The position numbers and the translations under genes are program-made. DNA of 64,000 bases. It comes from Alteromonas sp. V450 (lineage in GTDB: Bacteria > Pseudomonadota > Gammaproteobacteria > Enterobacterales > Alteromonadaceae). Every line of letters begins with the position of its first letter. Position 1 is the first letter of the stretch. The stretch spans positions 558,001-622,000 of the forward strand of contig NZ_MODU01000004.1 in the NCBI RefSeq assembly GCF_001885075.1, read 5' to 3'. Of this stretch, positions 20,147 to 29,094 are shown piece by piece. The notes under the pieces were generated by a model. It did no database searches and had not been told where the DNA came from. It saw nothing but the letters and a program-made list of their open reading frames with translations.

Positions 20147-20428
20147 AGGGAATATTCCTTAACGTGGAGCTTTATATTTTGTTGGTTGATTGTAATCGCG
20201 GTGTAAAAATAGAGGCAACAGAGGCTGATTCGGCGCGTTACACGATTGGAAAGCAAAAGTGTAACGAATAGTTTTCATAGCAGTGCTTATGAAAGAATAA
20301 TACCATGCGCTACCGGTGTATCTGTTTGATTTTGATTTATTTTGTCGTTTCGGTGCGCTTTGGGGTGTTGTTCACTTTTCAGTACGGCAAAGGGAAAAAG
20401 GCATACACCACCTTTCTCCCATTTGTTC

Positions 20429-21724
20429 TTAAAGCTTGCCGTCGAAGTACTTTTTCAGGCCTTTCCAGCATGCAAGGTAATCTTTTTGCCTGATATCACT
20501 GGACATAGCAAACGGTGTTGGTGCTATTGGGTAGCGAGACTCGAACATAAACGCAAGGGTATTTTCATAGCGCTGTGGCGTTAATTCTCCTTGAGACGCT
20601 TTTTCAAATACTTCAGCTTCAGGGCCATGTGGCGTCATGCAATTGTGCAAGCTCATTCCTCCTGGTACGAAGCCTTTTTCTTTAGCATCGTATTGCCCCT
20701 CAATTAATCCCATAAATTCACTCATCGTATTTCGGTGATAGTAGGGCGGGCGGAATGTGTTCTCAGCAACCATCCAGCGGGGAGGAAAAATAACAAAATC
20801 CACATTTGCGGTTCCCTCTAAATCGGAAGGAGAGGTAAGAACAGTAAATATCGACGGGTCTGGGTGATCGAAGCTTACGGTGTTCATTACATTGAAACGA
20901 GATAAATTATATTTGTAAGGCGCAGAATTTCCCACCCAGGCAACAACGTCAAAAGGCGAATGATCAAGCTTTGCCTCAAATAAGTTGCCGCAAAATTTGT
21001 TTACCATTCTATGCGGAGTATCGTTATCTTCAAACCACGCTGTTGGGTAGCAAAAATCTCGTTGGTTAGCATAGCCATTTGCACCTACGGGGCCACGCTC
21101 AGGTAATACAAAGGGATGGCCATAGTTTTCGCATATGTAGCCCCGAATAGCTCCGTCGATTGGTGTTACCGCGAAGCGGACACCTCGGGGAATAACGGCT
21201 ATTTCACCCACCGATAAGTTGAGTTTTCCAAACTCAGTGGTGATAAGCATGTCGCCAAACTGTGGGACAAAAAGCAATTCACCGTCGGATGAATAGAAAA
21301 CACGGTTTTGCATATCAGCATTGGCACTGTAGCAATGAATGCCCATTCCCAGTTGCGCTTTGGCGTCGCCATTAGTAGCAATTGTGACAAGAGAGTCTAC
21401 AAAATCGATGTCTTTTTCAGGAAAGGGAACGGGATCCCATCTAAGGACATTGGGGGGGCAATGTATTTCGGTCTCGGGGGCAGTTCTTATCATGCCGTTG
21501 TCAATTTTTTGAAAGTCGCTCATTGCAATAGATGGACGTAGGCGATAAGTCCAGCTGCGACGGTTTTCTGCTCGAGGTGCGGTGAATGCGGTACTACTAA
21601 ACTGCTCAGCATAAAGCTTGTAGTTAACCTTTTGGGGGCTGAATTGCCCAACAGGAAGTGCCCCTGGCAACGCTTCAGTTTCATGTTCGTTATTGAAACC
21701 CTTTAAATACAACAAATTATCCAT
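20429..21724 (-). CDS. hmgA: homogentisate 1,2-dioxygenase
   Basis: Opens the homogentisate ring to maleylacetoacetate. The 431-residue length is normal, and the sequence matches the family through FNNEHETEALPGALPVGQ at the start, the FPPRWMVAENTFRPPYYHRN metal-binding block and LHNCMTPHGPEAEVFEKAS near the end. It is followed by hppD on the same strand. No maleylacetoacetate isomerase or fumarylacetoacetase is adjacent, so the rest of the pathway must be elsewhere. Confidence 0.96.
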   Translation of the reverse strand: MDNLLYLKGFNNEHETEALPGALPVGQFSPQKVNYKLYAEQFSSTAFTAPRAENRRSWTYRLRPSIAMSDFQKIDNGMIRTAPETEIHCPPNVLRWDPVPFPEKDIDFVDSLVTIATNGDAKAQLGMGIHCYSANADMQNRVFYSSDGELLFVPQFGDMLITTEFGKLNLSVGEIAVIPRGVRFAVTPIDGAIRGYICENYGHPFVLPERGPVGANGYANQRDFCYPTAWFEDNDTPHRMVNKFCGNLFEAKLDHSPFDVVAWVGNSAPYKYNLSRFNVMNTVSFDHPDPSIFTVLTSPSDLEGTANVDFVIFPPRWMVAENTFRPPYYHRNTMSEFMGLIEGQYDAKEKGFVPGGMSLHNCMTPHGPEAEVFEKASQGELTPQRYENTLAFMFESRYPIAPTPFAMSSDIRQKDYLACWKGLKKYFDGKL

Positions 21725-21781
21725 ACACCCTCTCTTAGGCAGTCACAGCTTTTGGCTTGATATCCTTAGCTAACCGATAAA

Positions 21782-21801
21782 ATAGTTACAAATGAAACTA
21801 T
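21782..21801. promoter_or_regulatory. inverted repeat upstream of hmgA, possible MarR operator
   Basis: ATAGTT and AACTAT flank an 8-base spacer, 58 bp upstream of the hmgA start, in the region shared with the divergent marR-type gene. Size and placement suit a MarR-family operator, but this is inference. Confidence 0.35.
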
Positions 21802-22034
21802 GTGGTTTAGGCTAGAGGTAAATAAAATGTAAATCAATATCAAGGGGTGAGTGGATGAGCTGGGACGAGAGTATTTTCTGGTGCGCTAGCTTTACACCTT
21901 TTGTTTTTAAGTCCTTATAACATTGCGTTTAATCAAGAGTGTTTACGTGTGTTACTGCCAACAGAAAAACATAGTGTTTATTCAACACGCCCCAAGAGTC
22001 GTATATTGAGTATCGTAAAAAAAGAGCAAAGACT

Positions 22035-22463
22035 ATGCAGTTAGAAGACATGCTTGCTTATAAAGTGGCAATGCTTGCAAGCGATTTAAGCGATTCGCTT
22101 GCACAAGAATATGCCACATATCAACTTACAAGGTCTGAGTGGCGAATTTTAGCCACACTCGGGGCGTTAGGTAATAAATTGGGTAAGATTTCACTAACTT
22201 CTAAAGATATCGCTACGGAAACGCGACTTGATAAAGTTCAGGTATCTAGAGCACTTGAGCGCCTAGCTAAACGTAATGCCATTGAGAAACGTTCCAGCAA
22301 ACGGGATAAACGGGCGACGTTGATCTCGCTTTCGGTAGAAGGCAGGAAAATTTACCACGCTCTTTTGCCTAAAGTTGTTTGTTGGCAAAATGAACGCTTA
22401 AAGAATATCACTGAAGATGAGTATCAAATATTTCTAAAAGTGATAGACGCACTTAAGCCTTAA
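22035..22463 (+). CDS. MarR family transcriptional regulator
   Basis: A 142-residue winged-helix protein. TRSEWRILATLGAL leads into the recognition helix region SKDIATETRLDKVQVSRALERLAKR, and KRDKRATLISLSVEGRKI forms the wing. It is divergent from hmgA across a 310-bp region and is a likely regulator of hmgA/hppD, by position only. Confidence 0.9.
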   Translation: MQLEDMLAYKVAMLASDLSDSLAQEYATYQLTRSEWRILATLGALGNKLGKISLTSKDIATETRLDKVQVSRALERLAKRNAIEKRSSKRDKRATLISLSVEGRKIYHALLPKVVCWQNERLKNITEDEYQIFLKVIDALKP

Positions 22464-22672
22464 AAAACGGGTAAAGCCGTTGATGGCTCTGGTCTGAACA
22501 GATGTAAGGCTATTGCTATAAAGGTTACTTTCGCTGCTTTAGCTGTTAAATTTCACCGAACTAGTCAATTCAGGTAGTTATTGTTGGATTTACAAATAAC
22601 GGCATTTACTCCCTGAAATGGTAGCGCGATTTGTTAATAGCGCTTAATCAAAAAACGTTGCAAGGAAATTGA

Positions 22673-23746
22673 GTGGCCCCTTTAGAGATATACGCTGGTA
22701 AAAAAGCACGTGAGACCATAATGAAAAACGGGTTTTCACCTGAGTTATTTAGTTATTTCTTAGGTGCTTCAGGCGGCCCAAAATGGTTTTCATTGGCAGG
22801 CTTAGATCGCGTGCTTTTTCCCGAGTGGTTTGCCAACGTGAACCATCAAATACACGTAGTAGGTTCATCTGCCGGGGCGTTCCGAGCAATCTGTGCCGTT
22901 CAAGATGATCCATTGGCTGCCATAAACCGCCTTGCGACTTCTTACTCGACGACTACCTACAGTGAAAAACCAACACCAAGAGAAATTACCGCGAAAGCAG
23001 AGGATTTATTGTTGGAAATGGTTAACGATATTGGCAAACAGGAGGTGTTAACAAATTCACGTTTTAAAGCACACCTGATTGTAGCAAAGTGTTTAGGCGC
23101 GACACGGTTTGAGAGTAAGTTTAGACAACTTTCTGGGCTTGCCATGAGCGCAGCTGCTAACGCCTTTAGCCGTAAGAATTTGTCGCGTCTTTACACACGT
23201 TATGTTTTCTCTACGCCGAACACCGACTTTGTTATCAACGATCCTTACCACATACCTACGAAATACCATGATCTAACGCAGGGCAATATACATAATGCAT
23301 TGTTAGCATCTGGCTCAATTCCTATAGTTATTGAGGGTATACCGCAAATAGAAGGGGCCCCTGAAGGCATGTATCGCGACGGTGGTATTGTTGACTACCA
23401 CTTCGATTTATCATTTGGACCTGATGAAGGCTTGGTGTTATACCCGCACTTTTATGAAAAGCCTATTCCGGGATGGTTTGACAAAGGCTTAAAGGGTAGG
23501 GTGCCGCACCAATCGAGCTACGATAATGTTGTAATGCTCGTTCCGTCGTCATCGTTTGTTGCTAACTTGCCTTACAGCAAAATTCCCGATAGAAAAGACT
23601 TTGAGGTGCTCGATGCAGATACGCGCATAAAGTACTGGCAAACAGTACTGCAAGAAACCGACAGGCTGGGTGAATATTTTATGCGTGCGGTAAGTGATGG
23701 TACGTTAGTCGACGCTATCAAGCCGCTTCCCTTCAAGATGATTTAA
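22673..23746 (+). CDS. patatin-like phospholipase family protein
   Basis: A 357-residue protein. The oxyanion-hole motif is seen as GASGGPKW, the nucleophile elbow as VGSSAGAFR (Ser in G-x-S-x-G), and the catalytic aspartate as RDGGIVD. These three fit the patatin-like acyl-hydrolase fold. No signal peptide or membrane helix is apparent. The start is GTG, with AAGGAAA upstream. The lipid substrate is unknown. Confidence 0.85.
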   Translation: MAPLEIYAGKKARETIMKNGFSPELFSYFLGASGGPKWFSLAGLDRVLFPEWFANVNHQIHVVGSSAGAFRAICAVQDDPLAAINRLATSYSTTTYSEKPTPREITAKAEDLLLEMVNDIGKQEVLTNSRFKAHLIVAKCLGATRFESKFRQLSGLAMSAAANAFSRKNLSRLYTRYVFSTPNTDFVINDPYHIPTKYHDLTQGNIHNALLASGSIPIVIEGIPQIEGAPEGMYRDGGIVDYHFDLSFGPDEGLVLYPHFYEKPIPGWFDKGLKGRVPHQSSYDNVVMLVPSSSFVANLPYSKIPDRKDFEVLDADTRIKYWQTVLQETDRLGEYFMRAVSDGTLVDAIKPLPFKMI

Positions 23747-23904
23747 GTATTGGATGGTTGGTGAAGAAAGTGGCTAATTGCTGTCAAATTAGTCACTTGA
23801 ACTCGGTTTCGTGAAGTTTTTCTTGCAGGCAGCGCTTGTGCTGAGTATCATACGCGCCGTTGTTCGGCATTCGCTTACCTTTCAGGTGCAACACAATACA
23901 ATAT

Positions 23905-23981
<77 letters not shown>

Positions 23982-24166
23982 TCTATTTTTCCAAAAATAT
24001 TCATAGTAATTAAGCGCTTAAATGCATAGATTGTCCCTTGGTAATCTTTTTTTGCTAGTCCTCTGTGAAGAGTAATCCGTAAGCTTAGTTCAAATATCAG
24101 TTTTTTCGGCATATTCCAGCATTCTCGTGGGTTTCAAGGTGGAAGAATGTTACCGAGGCGCCCTTA

Positions 24167-24360
24167 CTAGTATGACCACAAACCGTATTGGCTTCGCCTA
24201 TTGATGTGAACGAAACGCCCATCACCTTTTGGGTTTATCCCGATACCGCGATACCCTCGCTCCATAAAGAAGTGAAGAAGTTTGATTACATCCTCACCAG
24301 CCCGCGCACAATCACCTGCGTAGACAGACTAATCACCAGACTATTTCTTGCACATTGAAT
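24167..24360 (-). pseudogene. remnant of a phage-type M15 peptidase (endolysin-like)
   Basis: Read on the minus strand, about 54 codons before a stop at 24167-24169 give RGYRGIGINPKGDGRFVHI and a terminal YGLWSY. This resembles the C-terminal zinc-binding part of phage and YcbK-like M15 peptidases. Immediately upstream another frame gives NSLVIS, resembling the NSLHxS motif of the same family, so a frameshift separates them. The rest of the gene is missing. Identification is from motif memory only. Confidence 0.55.
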
Positions 24361-24701
24361 TACCCTAGTTCATTGTCACTGACTGAAATGTTAAATAACA
24401 AGTCCATCCATTTTGCTGTACGAATTTACTAATGGCAGATAATAATTCTATCTAACAATCAATGGTAAGTTCGCTATACGGCAATCACTTTTCGATTTGG
24501 ATAAATTTTTTCTACTGTCAAACAAAAAGTGTATGTTTTGCCTTCACAGGCTTATTTATCGTCCGCTAAAAGGAAACTAGCGCTTAAAGTAAACATTTGA
24601 ATTTGGTTATATTTCGGACTAATTTGAACTTTCTTGAGTAATACACAGGAATAATTTTTTTATCACATTATTGCTTTAGCAAAGGAAAATAAGGATTTTT
24701 T

Positions 24702-24880
24702 ATGAGACTTAAAATAAGTGTCATATTTTTTGTTTACTGATTTCAGATTTCTCGAATGCAGAAGGGAAGTGGGATAACTTTGGACAAGGTGCGTTACGAG
24801 AATTTAGCGCTTACTGCATAAGAATGCGTGATAAAAAGCAGAAATATGATTTATGTTCGGCAAACTCTATCGTGCGATGA
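24702..24880 (+). pseudogene. small secreted protein gene with a frameshift in its signal peptide
   Basis: AAGGAAAATAAGGA precedes an ATG at 24702. The first frame gives MRLKISVIFF and then a stop at 24738. The neighbouring frame continues from a run of six T's at 24726-24731 with CLLISDFSNAEGKWDNFGQG and ends at 24878-24880. One added T would join them into a normal signal peptide (cleavage after SNA) and a 40-residue mature peptide. The product is unrecognised. It could be a true pseudogene or a sequencing slip. Confidence 0.5.
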
Positions 24881-24913
24881 AATGTTAGTCTACAGCAACC
24901 TTAACAAGTATGA

Positions 24914-25403
24914 GAAACAGCTGTTTTTATCGCAGGTGCCAAGGGCTGGGAAGAGATTGAAGACGTTGGTGATTTGCACTTCAAGTGGTTCACCGACAAA
25001 GGCTTATTCAAAAATAGTTTACCAGTACATGACACTATCGCTCGTGTAGTACCTAGAGTAGATATGGAGCAAATTCAGCGTTGTTTTATTGATTGGATGA
25101 AGTCAGTTACCGAATTATCAGACGGGGAACTGAGCCATAGGCGGTAAGCGGCTTTGTGGCTCATACTACTGTGAACACAGGCAATAAGCCATTTACATGG
25201 CGAACGCCTTTGCCACCGAAAACAACATAGTACTGGGTCAGGTCAAAACACAAAGCAAGTCGAATGAAGTGACGGCCATGCCCGCGTTACTTCAGCTTTT
25301 AGACATCAAGGGTTGCCTCATATCAATAGATTTCATGGGTTGCCAGACTGCGATTGTAGAGTAAATTGTCGATAGCGGCGGCGATTATCTGCTTGCCCTG
25401 CTT
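24914..25403 (+). pseudogene. ISAs1-family transposase remnant
   Basis: Translation gives AVFIAGAKGWEEIEDVGD, then LPVHDTIARVV, IQRCFIDWMKSVTELSDGE, and after a stop and frameshift VLGQVKTQSKSNEVTAMPAL, LLDIKGCLISID, MGCQTAIVE and GGDYLLA. These are in the order of an ISAs1-family (ISH-H-repeat) DDE transposase. At least three in-frame stops or frameshifts are visible, and both ends are missing. I could not find its terminal inverted repeats. Confidence 0.8.
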
Positions 25404-25665
25404 CACTATCCAATCAAATTGTTTCCAAAAAACTATACCTACATTCAGTAGAAGTTTGTTTTTCCTATTGCCATTATTGAACAAGCTCTTATTACGTTAG
25501 CACGCAGCGCTTTTATTTTTAAAAAAACTTTTTTTAAAGACTATCTATATGTCGACTTCAACATTATTGAATGGACTCAAAGTTGATTTCGTGGCGTTAA
25601 GATTTCTAGATGAAAATAGCGTTTTTGAATAAGGGTAAATGGAACCTAAAATATAAGGATATATT
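25404..25665. other. gene-free AT-rich stretch
   Basis: About 260 bases downstream of the transposase remnant without a supported gene. It includes a run-rich segment (25518-25540) of A's and T's. The promoter of the next gene should lie here; I see no clear hexamers. Confidence 0.4.
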
Positions 25666-26220
25666 ATGAAACTATTATGCAATTCGACTTACTGTATTAC
25701 TGCCATCTCACTTCTGTTAAGCCCTTCGTTAGCTTTAGCTAATTGGCAGGCTGAATTTCCGGAGAATGCGGAAATTATCGAGGTTTCAACGCCATATTAC
25801 AAAATGGCAGGTTGGGAAGAGGCATGCAGCGGCGGATTTGAATGCAGAAGTTTTCTCAATCAATTCACCAGCGCATTGAGTGAAAATTCTGTACTAGAAA
25901 ACATGCGAGAGTTTGACGCGCTTTCAAAGGGCTTTGACGAAACAGACGCAGAAGAAGCCAATGAGGAATGTTCTAATGGTTATACTCGACAAGAAATGGC
26001 CGATGCATTTGTCGAAAAATCTCTTCATATAGCAAAGCTTAAAAGTACATGGGGATATTACTTGAACATTGAAGCAACGGTGGTGACGACGTATTACAAA
26101 AACACCATTTTGGGTGGGGGGTATAGAACTGTTATGGGTGGATTACTTACTTATCTTGGCGATTCTACGTCGGAAAGATTGAAAAAAGAGTACGAACAGG
26201 GAATGGCTACCTGTGACTAA
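25666..26220 (+). CDS. hypothetical secreted protein
   Basis: A 184-residue protein with a signal peptide (about residues 1-25, ending SLALA). The mature part has five cysteines, in EACSGGFEC, NEECSNG and the terminal MATCD. It is rich in Glu and has a Gly-rich turn near ILGGGYRTVMGG. I do not recognise the family. ATAAGGATATATT precedes the ATG. It lies 54 bp upstream of a membrane protein gene and the two are probably cotranscribed. Confidence 0.65.
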   Translation: MKLLCNSTYCITAISLLLSPSLALANWQAEFPENAEIIEVSTPYYKMAGWEEACSGGFECRSFLNQFTSALSENSVLENMREFDALSKGFDETDAEEANEECSNGYTRQEMADAFVEKSLHIAKLKSTWGYYLNIEATVVTTYYKNTILGGGYRTVMGGLLTYLGDSTSERLKKEYEQGMATCD

Positions 26221-26274
26221 TTCTTCAACTCAAAAGCACGCGAGCGATTTATCTATCACTTACGAGGGAGTGTT

Positions 26275-27492
26275 ATGATTCAGAGTATAAGCAATTGGCA
26301 GAGCAGCAGTGTTATAAATTTTGTAGAGAAAAGGACGGGTAAAAACCTGTCCTGCCCTCATAAAATTTTACTATTGAGCACTGTTTATGGGCTAATGACA
26401 GGCTTGATTATTTCTTCGATTGAAATGGTTATTTCATTTTTAATACATAACCGCCTCAGTCTCTCCTATGAGCCATCTATATTCTTGATATTGTTTTATC
26501 AAGGGGCGATTTTTGGTTTTTTGAATTTTACAGTATTGATTACGTCGCATGATATAAAGCGAAGGATAAAGATAAGCGAAACACACAATATTTTTCGTCT
26601 GACTTTAGTTTCAGTGTTGTCTACAGTTCTTATATTTCTGATAAGTTTTATCTATTTTGTATACTTCTCTCCAGCCAGATTTATTGAGGCGCCAACTTTA
26701 TCTACACAGCATTGTCATGCCCCTCATTGTTTTACCGTTTCGCGCACAACGGCTGCAAGCGCCGATAGTACTCCTTTAGAGGATATGTCTTATCAACCAG
26801 CAGAAACTAGCGGTGGCATTGGCAATGCGAATAAATTCAAACACCTAACAAAAAAAGAGTTTGATGAATACCTCGAAGCCACAGGATTTGACGAGTTCAA
26901 TATAGAAAGCACGTCAAAAAAAATAGCATCCTCAATGGGAGAAATAAGCCTTTTCTCGGAAAAAAGTAAGGTTGATTGGAACCAATTTTTAGAAGAGCTT
27001 GAACAAAGTACTATCGAAAGCCCTAGGTATGCAGATATTAAAATAATGTCTGCGCTGATAAATGAAGCGCCATTTGAAATAGTTTTAGAGATTATGAACA
27101 GAGGTCATCAGCTTAATGGTAGCCATCTGTTAACTCTTGCTTCTTACTTCAATGTAGATGAATTTAAAAAGCTCGAAAATTACGGGGTCGATCTTTCATT
27201 ACCCTCTGGAGATGGTTCTAATGTGCTGGTTAGATCCTTACTAAACAAAGCGGGACCTGAATTATTTGAGTATTTACTTTCAAAAGATGAATTGGTACTC
27301 AATGATGATATCGATATTGTAAAAGAAGTACTAATGCTCTCTGGACGGTTAAACAGGCCTGTCAAATACGTAAAAATGTTGATTGAGAGGGGAGCGCCAG
27401 TTACGGAGGATACGAAAAAATGGATAGAAAGTGATTTAAGAGAAAATAACTTTAAATACTATGCGGTAGTAAAATCACGATTAATGCTCTGA
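26275..27492 (+). CDS. hypothetical membrane protein with ankyrin-like C-terminus
   Basis: A 405-residue protein. Three hydrophobic segments lie in the N-terminal 130 residues (around ILLLSTVYGLMTGLIISS, IFLILFYQGAIFGFLNF and LVSVLSTVLIFLISFIYFVYF). A Ser/Thr-rich linker follows, then a helical region from about residue 230. The C-terminal part (NGSHLLTLASYFNVDEFKKL and VKYVKMLIERGAPV) resembles degenerate ankyrin repeats. No known family is recognised. ACGAGGGAG precedes the ATG. It pairs with the secreted protein upstream. Confidence 0.6.
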   Translation: MIQSISNWQSSSVINFVEKRTGKNLSCPHKILLLSTVYGLMTGLIISSIEMVISFLIHNRLSLSYEPSIFLILFYQGAIFGFLNFTVLITSHDIKRRIKISETHNIFRLTLVSVLSTVLIFLISFIYFVYFSPARFIEAPTLSTQHCHAPHCFTVSRTTAASADSTPLEDMSYQPAETSGGIGNANKFKHLTKKEFDEYLEATGFDEFNIESTSKKIASSMGEISLFSEKSKVDWNQFLEELEQSTIESPRYADIKIMSALINEAPFEIVLEIMNRGHQLNGSHLLTLASYFNVDEFKKLENYGVDLSLPSGDGSNVLVRSLLNKAGPELFEYLLSKDELVLNDDIDIVKEVLMLSGRLNRPVKYVKMLIERGAPVTEDTKKWIESDLRENNFKYYAVVKSRLML

Positions 27493-27584
27493 ATCACAGA
27501 TGTTTTGCAACGCTGCGCAATTGAGGGTCTTTTCATAGCCAAGCGTTTTTGACGTAACGCTTGCTCTTTGGCTTTTTATTGAAG

Positions 27585-28007
27585 CTAACAGTCTACCTGT
27601 ATTGATGTGATATCCTGAGTCACGTGATTCAAGGCATTGCTTAACTTAAATGTAATAGGAGAAATGCCCTCAATTTTTTTAAATTGAGAAGAAAAGTGTG
27701 AATGGCTACAGTAGCCAACGAGTATAGACACATCGCTGACAGGTATTCCTTTGCGAAGCAAAATCTTGGCGCTCTGGATCCTGTATTTTTCTATGAGGTC
27801 GAACGGCGATAATTTGAACAACCGCATGGACTTTCTGCGCAGTGAACGTTCTGACATATGCATACACACAGCAAAGTCCTTCACTCTAATTTCATTGTTA
27901 TCAAAATTGTTTTCTAAAAATTTAGCGGCCTTGTGAATGCAAAGCCTAGTACCGCTATCTGCGTGAATCAAAGTTAACTCTCGATTTAGAAATGCTATTG
28001 CCTTCAT
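27585..28007 (-). CDS. stand-alone AraC-type DNA-binding protein
   Basis: A 140-residue protein consisting almost only of the AraC/XylS DNA-binding domain. It has two helix-turn-helix units: EIRVKDFAVCMHMSERSLRR and IPVSDVSILVGYCSHSHFSS, followed by FKKIEGISPITFK. There is no ligand-binding domain, as in SoxS and MarA, although this one could also be a truncated longer regulator. It is divergent from the sigma-factor gene across 150 bp containing a perfect palindrome. Confidence 0.85.
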   Translation of the reverse strand: MKAIAFLNRELTLIHADSGTRLCIHKAAKFLENNFDNNEIRVKDFAVCMHMSERSLRRKSMRLFKLSPFDLIEKYRIQSAKILLRKGIPVSDVSILVGYCSHSHFSSQFKKIEGISPITFKLSNALNHVTQDITSIQVDC

Positions 28008-28073
28008 GGTGTGCGTCCGTTCTACAGTTTTAGGTAAAGACGGTGCAATATCATTTTTGGGGTTAATTGAGTT

Positions 28074-28088
28074 CCAGTTTAAAACTGG
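28074..28088. promoter_or_regulatory. perfect palindrome between araC-type gene and sigma-factor gene
   Basis: CCAGTTT and AAACTGG flank a single central A, in the 150-bp region between the divergent genes and 69 bp upstream of the sigma-factor ATG. It is a good candidate operator. Which protein binds it is unknown. Confidence 0.5.
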
Positions 28089-28157
28089 TTAACTTTTTTT
28101 GGTTGTCTGGTATGTTAGGGAAACCTTATTTGTTGTTGAATCATTGCGCTACGTAAC

Positions 28158-28682
28158 ATGAATGACAGAGAACTAATAAAACAATATTTAAATGGCTCTG
28201 ATAATGCGTTCGACCTTTTTTATAAGAAATATAAAGACAAGGTATTTAGGTATGCGCTTGGTGTTTTGTGTGATTACACTCAAGCGGAGGAAGTAGCCGC
28301 CATAAGCTGGAAAAAGTTTGTAGAAAAAGTCGAGACTATAAATGGCGAGCCAGGGGGCTACTTATTTGCAATTTTGCGGAGTAAGGTGCTTGATAGTTTT
28401 AGGTGTTCATCAATTAATAAAGGTGACGATGTTTGTACTGATGACCTAGAAGCATATGTTGGTAATATTGACCACGCAGAATTGGAAATTGTTTTTGAAG
28501 AGTTACGCGCGTTGCCACTATTACAGCGCGAAGTCGTGTTGCTCAAACATATCGGTGGCTACACGGTAAATGAAATTGCATCGCTCCATGATGTAAGTAA
28601 CGAAACGGTAAAAAGCCGATTGCGGTATGCTTTAGAGAAACTGAGATGTCGGCTTAGATTAGTAGGAGGTTATGATGATTGA
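28158..28682 (+). CDS. ECF-type RNA polymerase sigma factor
   Basis: A 174-residue sigma-70 family protein with regions 2 and 4 only. Region 2 covers about residues 10-85 (DLFYKKYKDKVFRYALGVL and the AEEVAAISWKKFVEKV segment). Region 4 covers about 110-165, with LPLLQREVVLLKHIGGYTVNEIA and the recognition helix VSNETVKSRLRYALEKLR. The AEEVA segment departs from the usual DAEDL-x-Q motif. Its end overlaps the next gene, a membrane protein in anti-sigma position. The start has no strong ribosome-binding site. Confidence 0.92.
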   Translation: MNDRELIKQYLNGSDNAFDLFYKKYKDKVFRYALGVLCDYTQAEEVAAISWKKFVEKVETINGEPGGYLFAILRSKVLDSFRCSSINKGDDVCTDDLEAYVGNIDHAELEIVFEELRALPLLQREVVLLKHIGGYTVNEIASLHDVSNETVKSRLRYALEKLRCRLRLVGGYDD

Positions 28683-29094
28683 AGATAATCTTAAAAAGCT
28701 TGAGTCAGTTACCTCTTCTGAAAGGCTCGATAACGCTGTTTTAAGAGCAGCCCACAGTAAACAGCGGGCTCATACCAACAATACTCGACCTGCTAGCGTG
28801 TCCGGCTTTTCGCTGCTGGTGGGTTTCGCTTTTGGCGTTTGCTTTGCCTTTATTTTTGCCTTCAACTTTTTTGTTAATGAAGAGGTGCCCTTTGTTGTTG
28901 ACGTTCCTACAATGACTACGCGAGGTAACACAATTCAAAATACGCAAATTGTTGACCTTCGTACGCTTACATTGCCTGAGCAAAAAGACTTGGCCATTGA
29001 GCTACTTATGATGGAGAAATATGAAGAAGCGCTTGTGGTGACCAATTGGATAGATCAACATAAAAAAGAAGACGAAGATGCTAAACCTCGTTAG
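28675..29094 (+). CDS. single-pass membrane protein, candidate anti-sigma factor
   Basis: A protein of about 139 residues. A charged N-terminal segment (about 1-42) would be cytoplasmic, a hydrophobic helix follows (GFSLLVGFAFGVCFAFIFAF), and about 70 residues would be periplasmic. The periplasmic tail ends in a TPR-like helix pair (LAIELLMMEKYEEALVVTNW). There is no zinc-binding HxxxCxxC anti-sigma motif. AGGAGG at 28664-28669 best fits the ATG at 28675; an ATG at 28672 is also possible. It overlaps the sigma gene and the CHAT gene. The anti-sigma role is inferred from position and topology. Confidence 0.7.
   Translation: MIEDNLKKLESVTSSERLDNAVLRAAHSKQRAHTNNTRPASVSGFSLLVGFAFGVCFAFIFAFNFFVNEEVPFVVDVPTMTTRGNTIQNTQIVDLRTLTLPEQKDLAIELLMMEKYEEALVVTNWIDQHKKEDEDAKPR

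Noticed and set aside
28675-29094. Bacterial gasdermin as the partner of the CHAT protease
   Set aside because: The membrane protein is only about 139 residues with one central hydrophobic helix, much shorter than gasdermins, and it sits in anti-sigma position.
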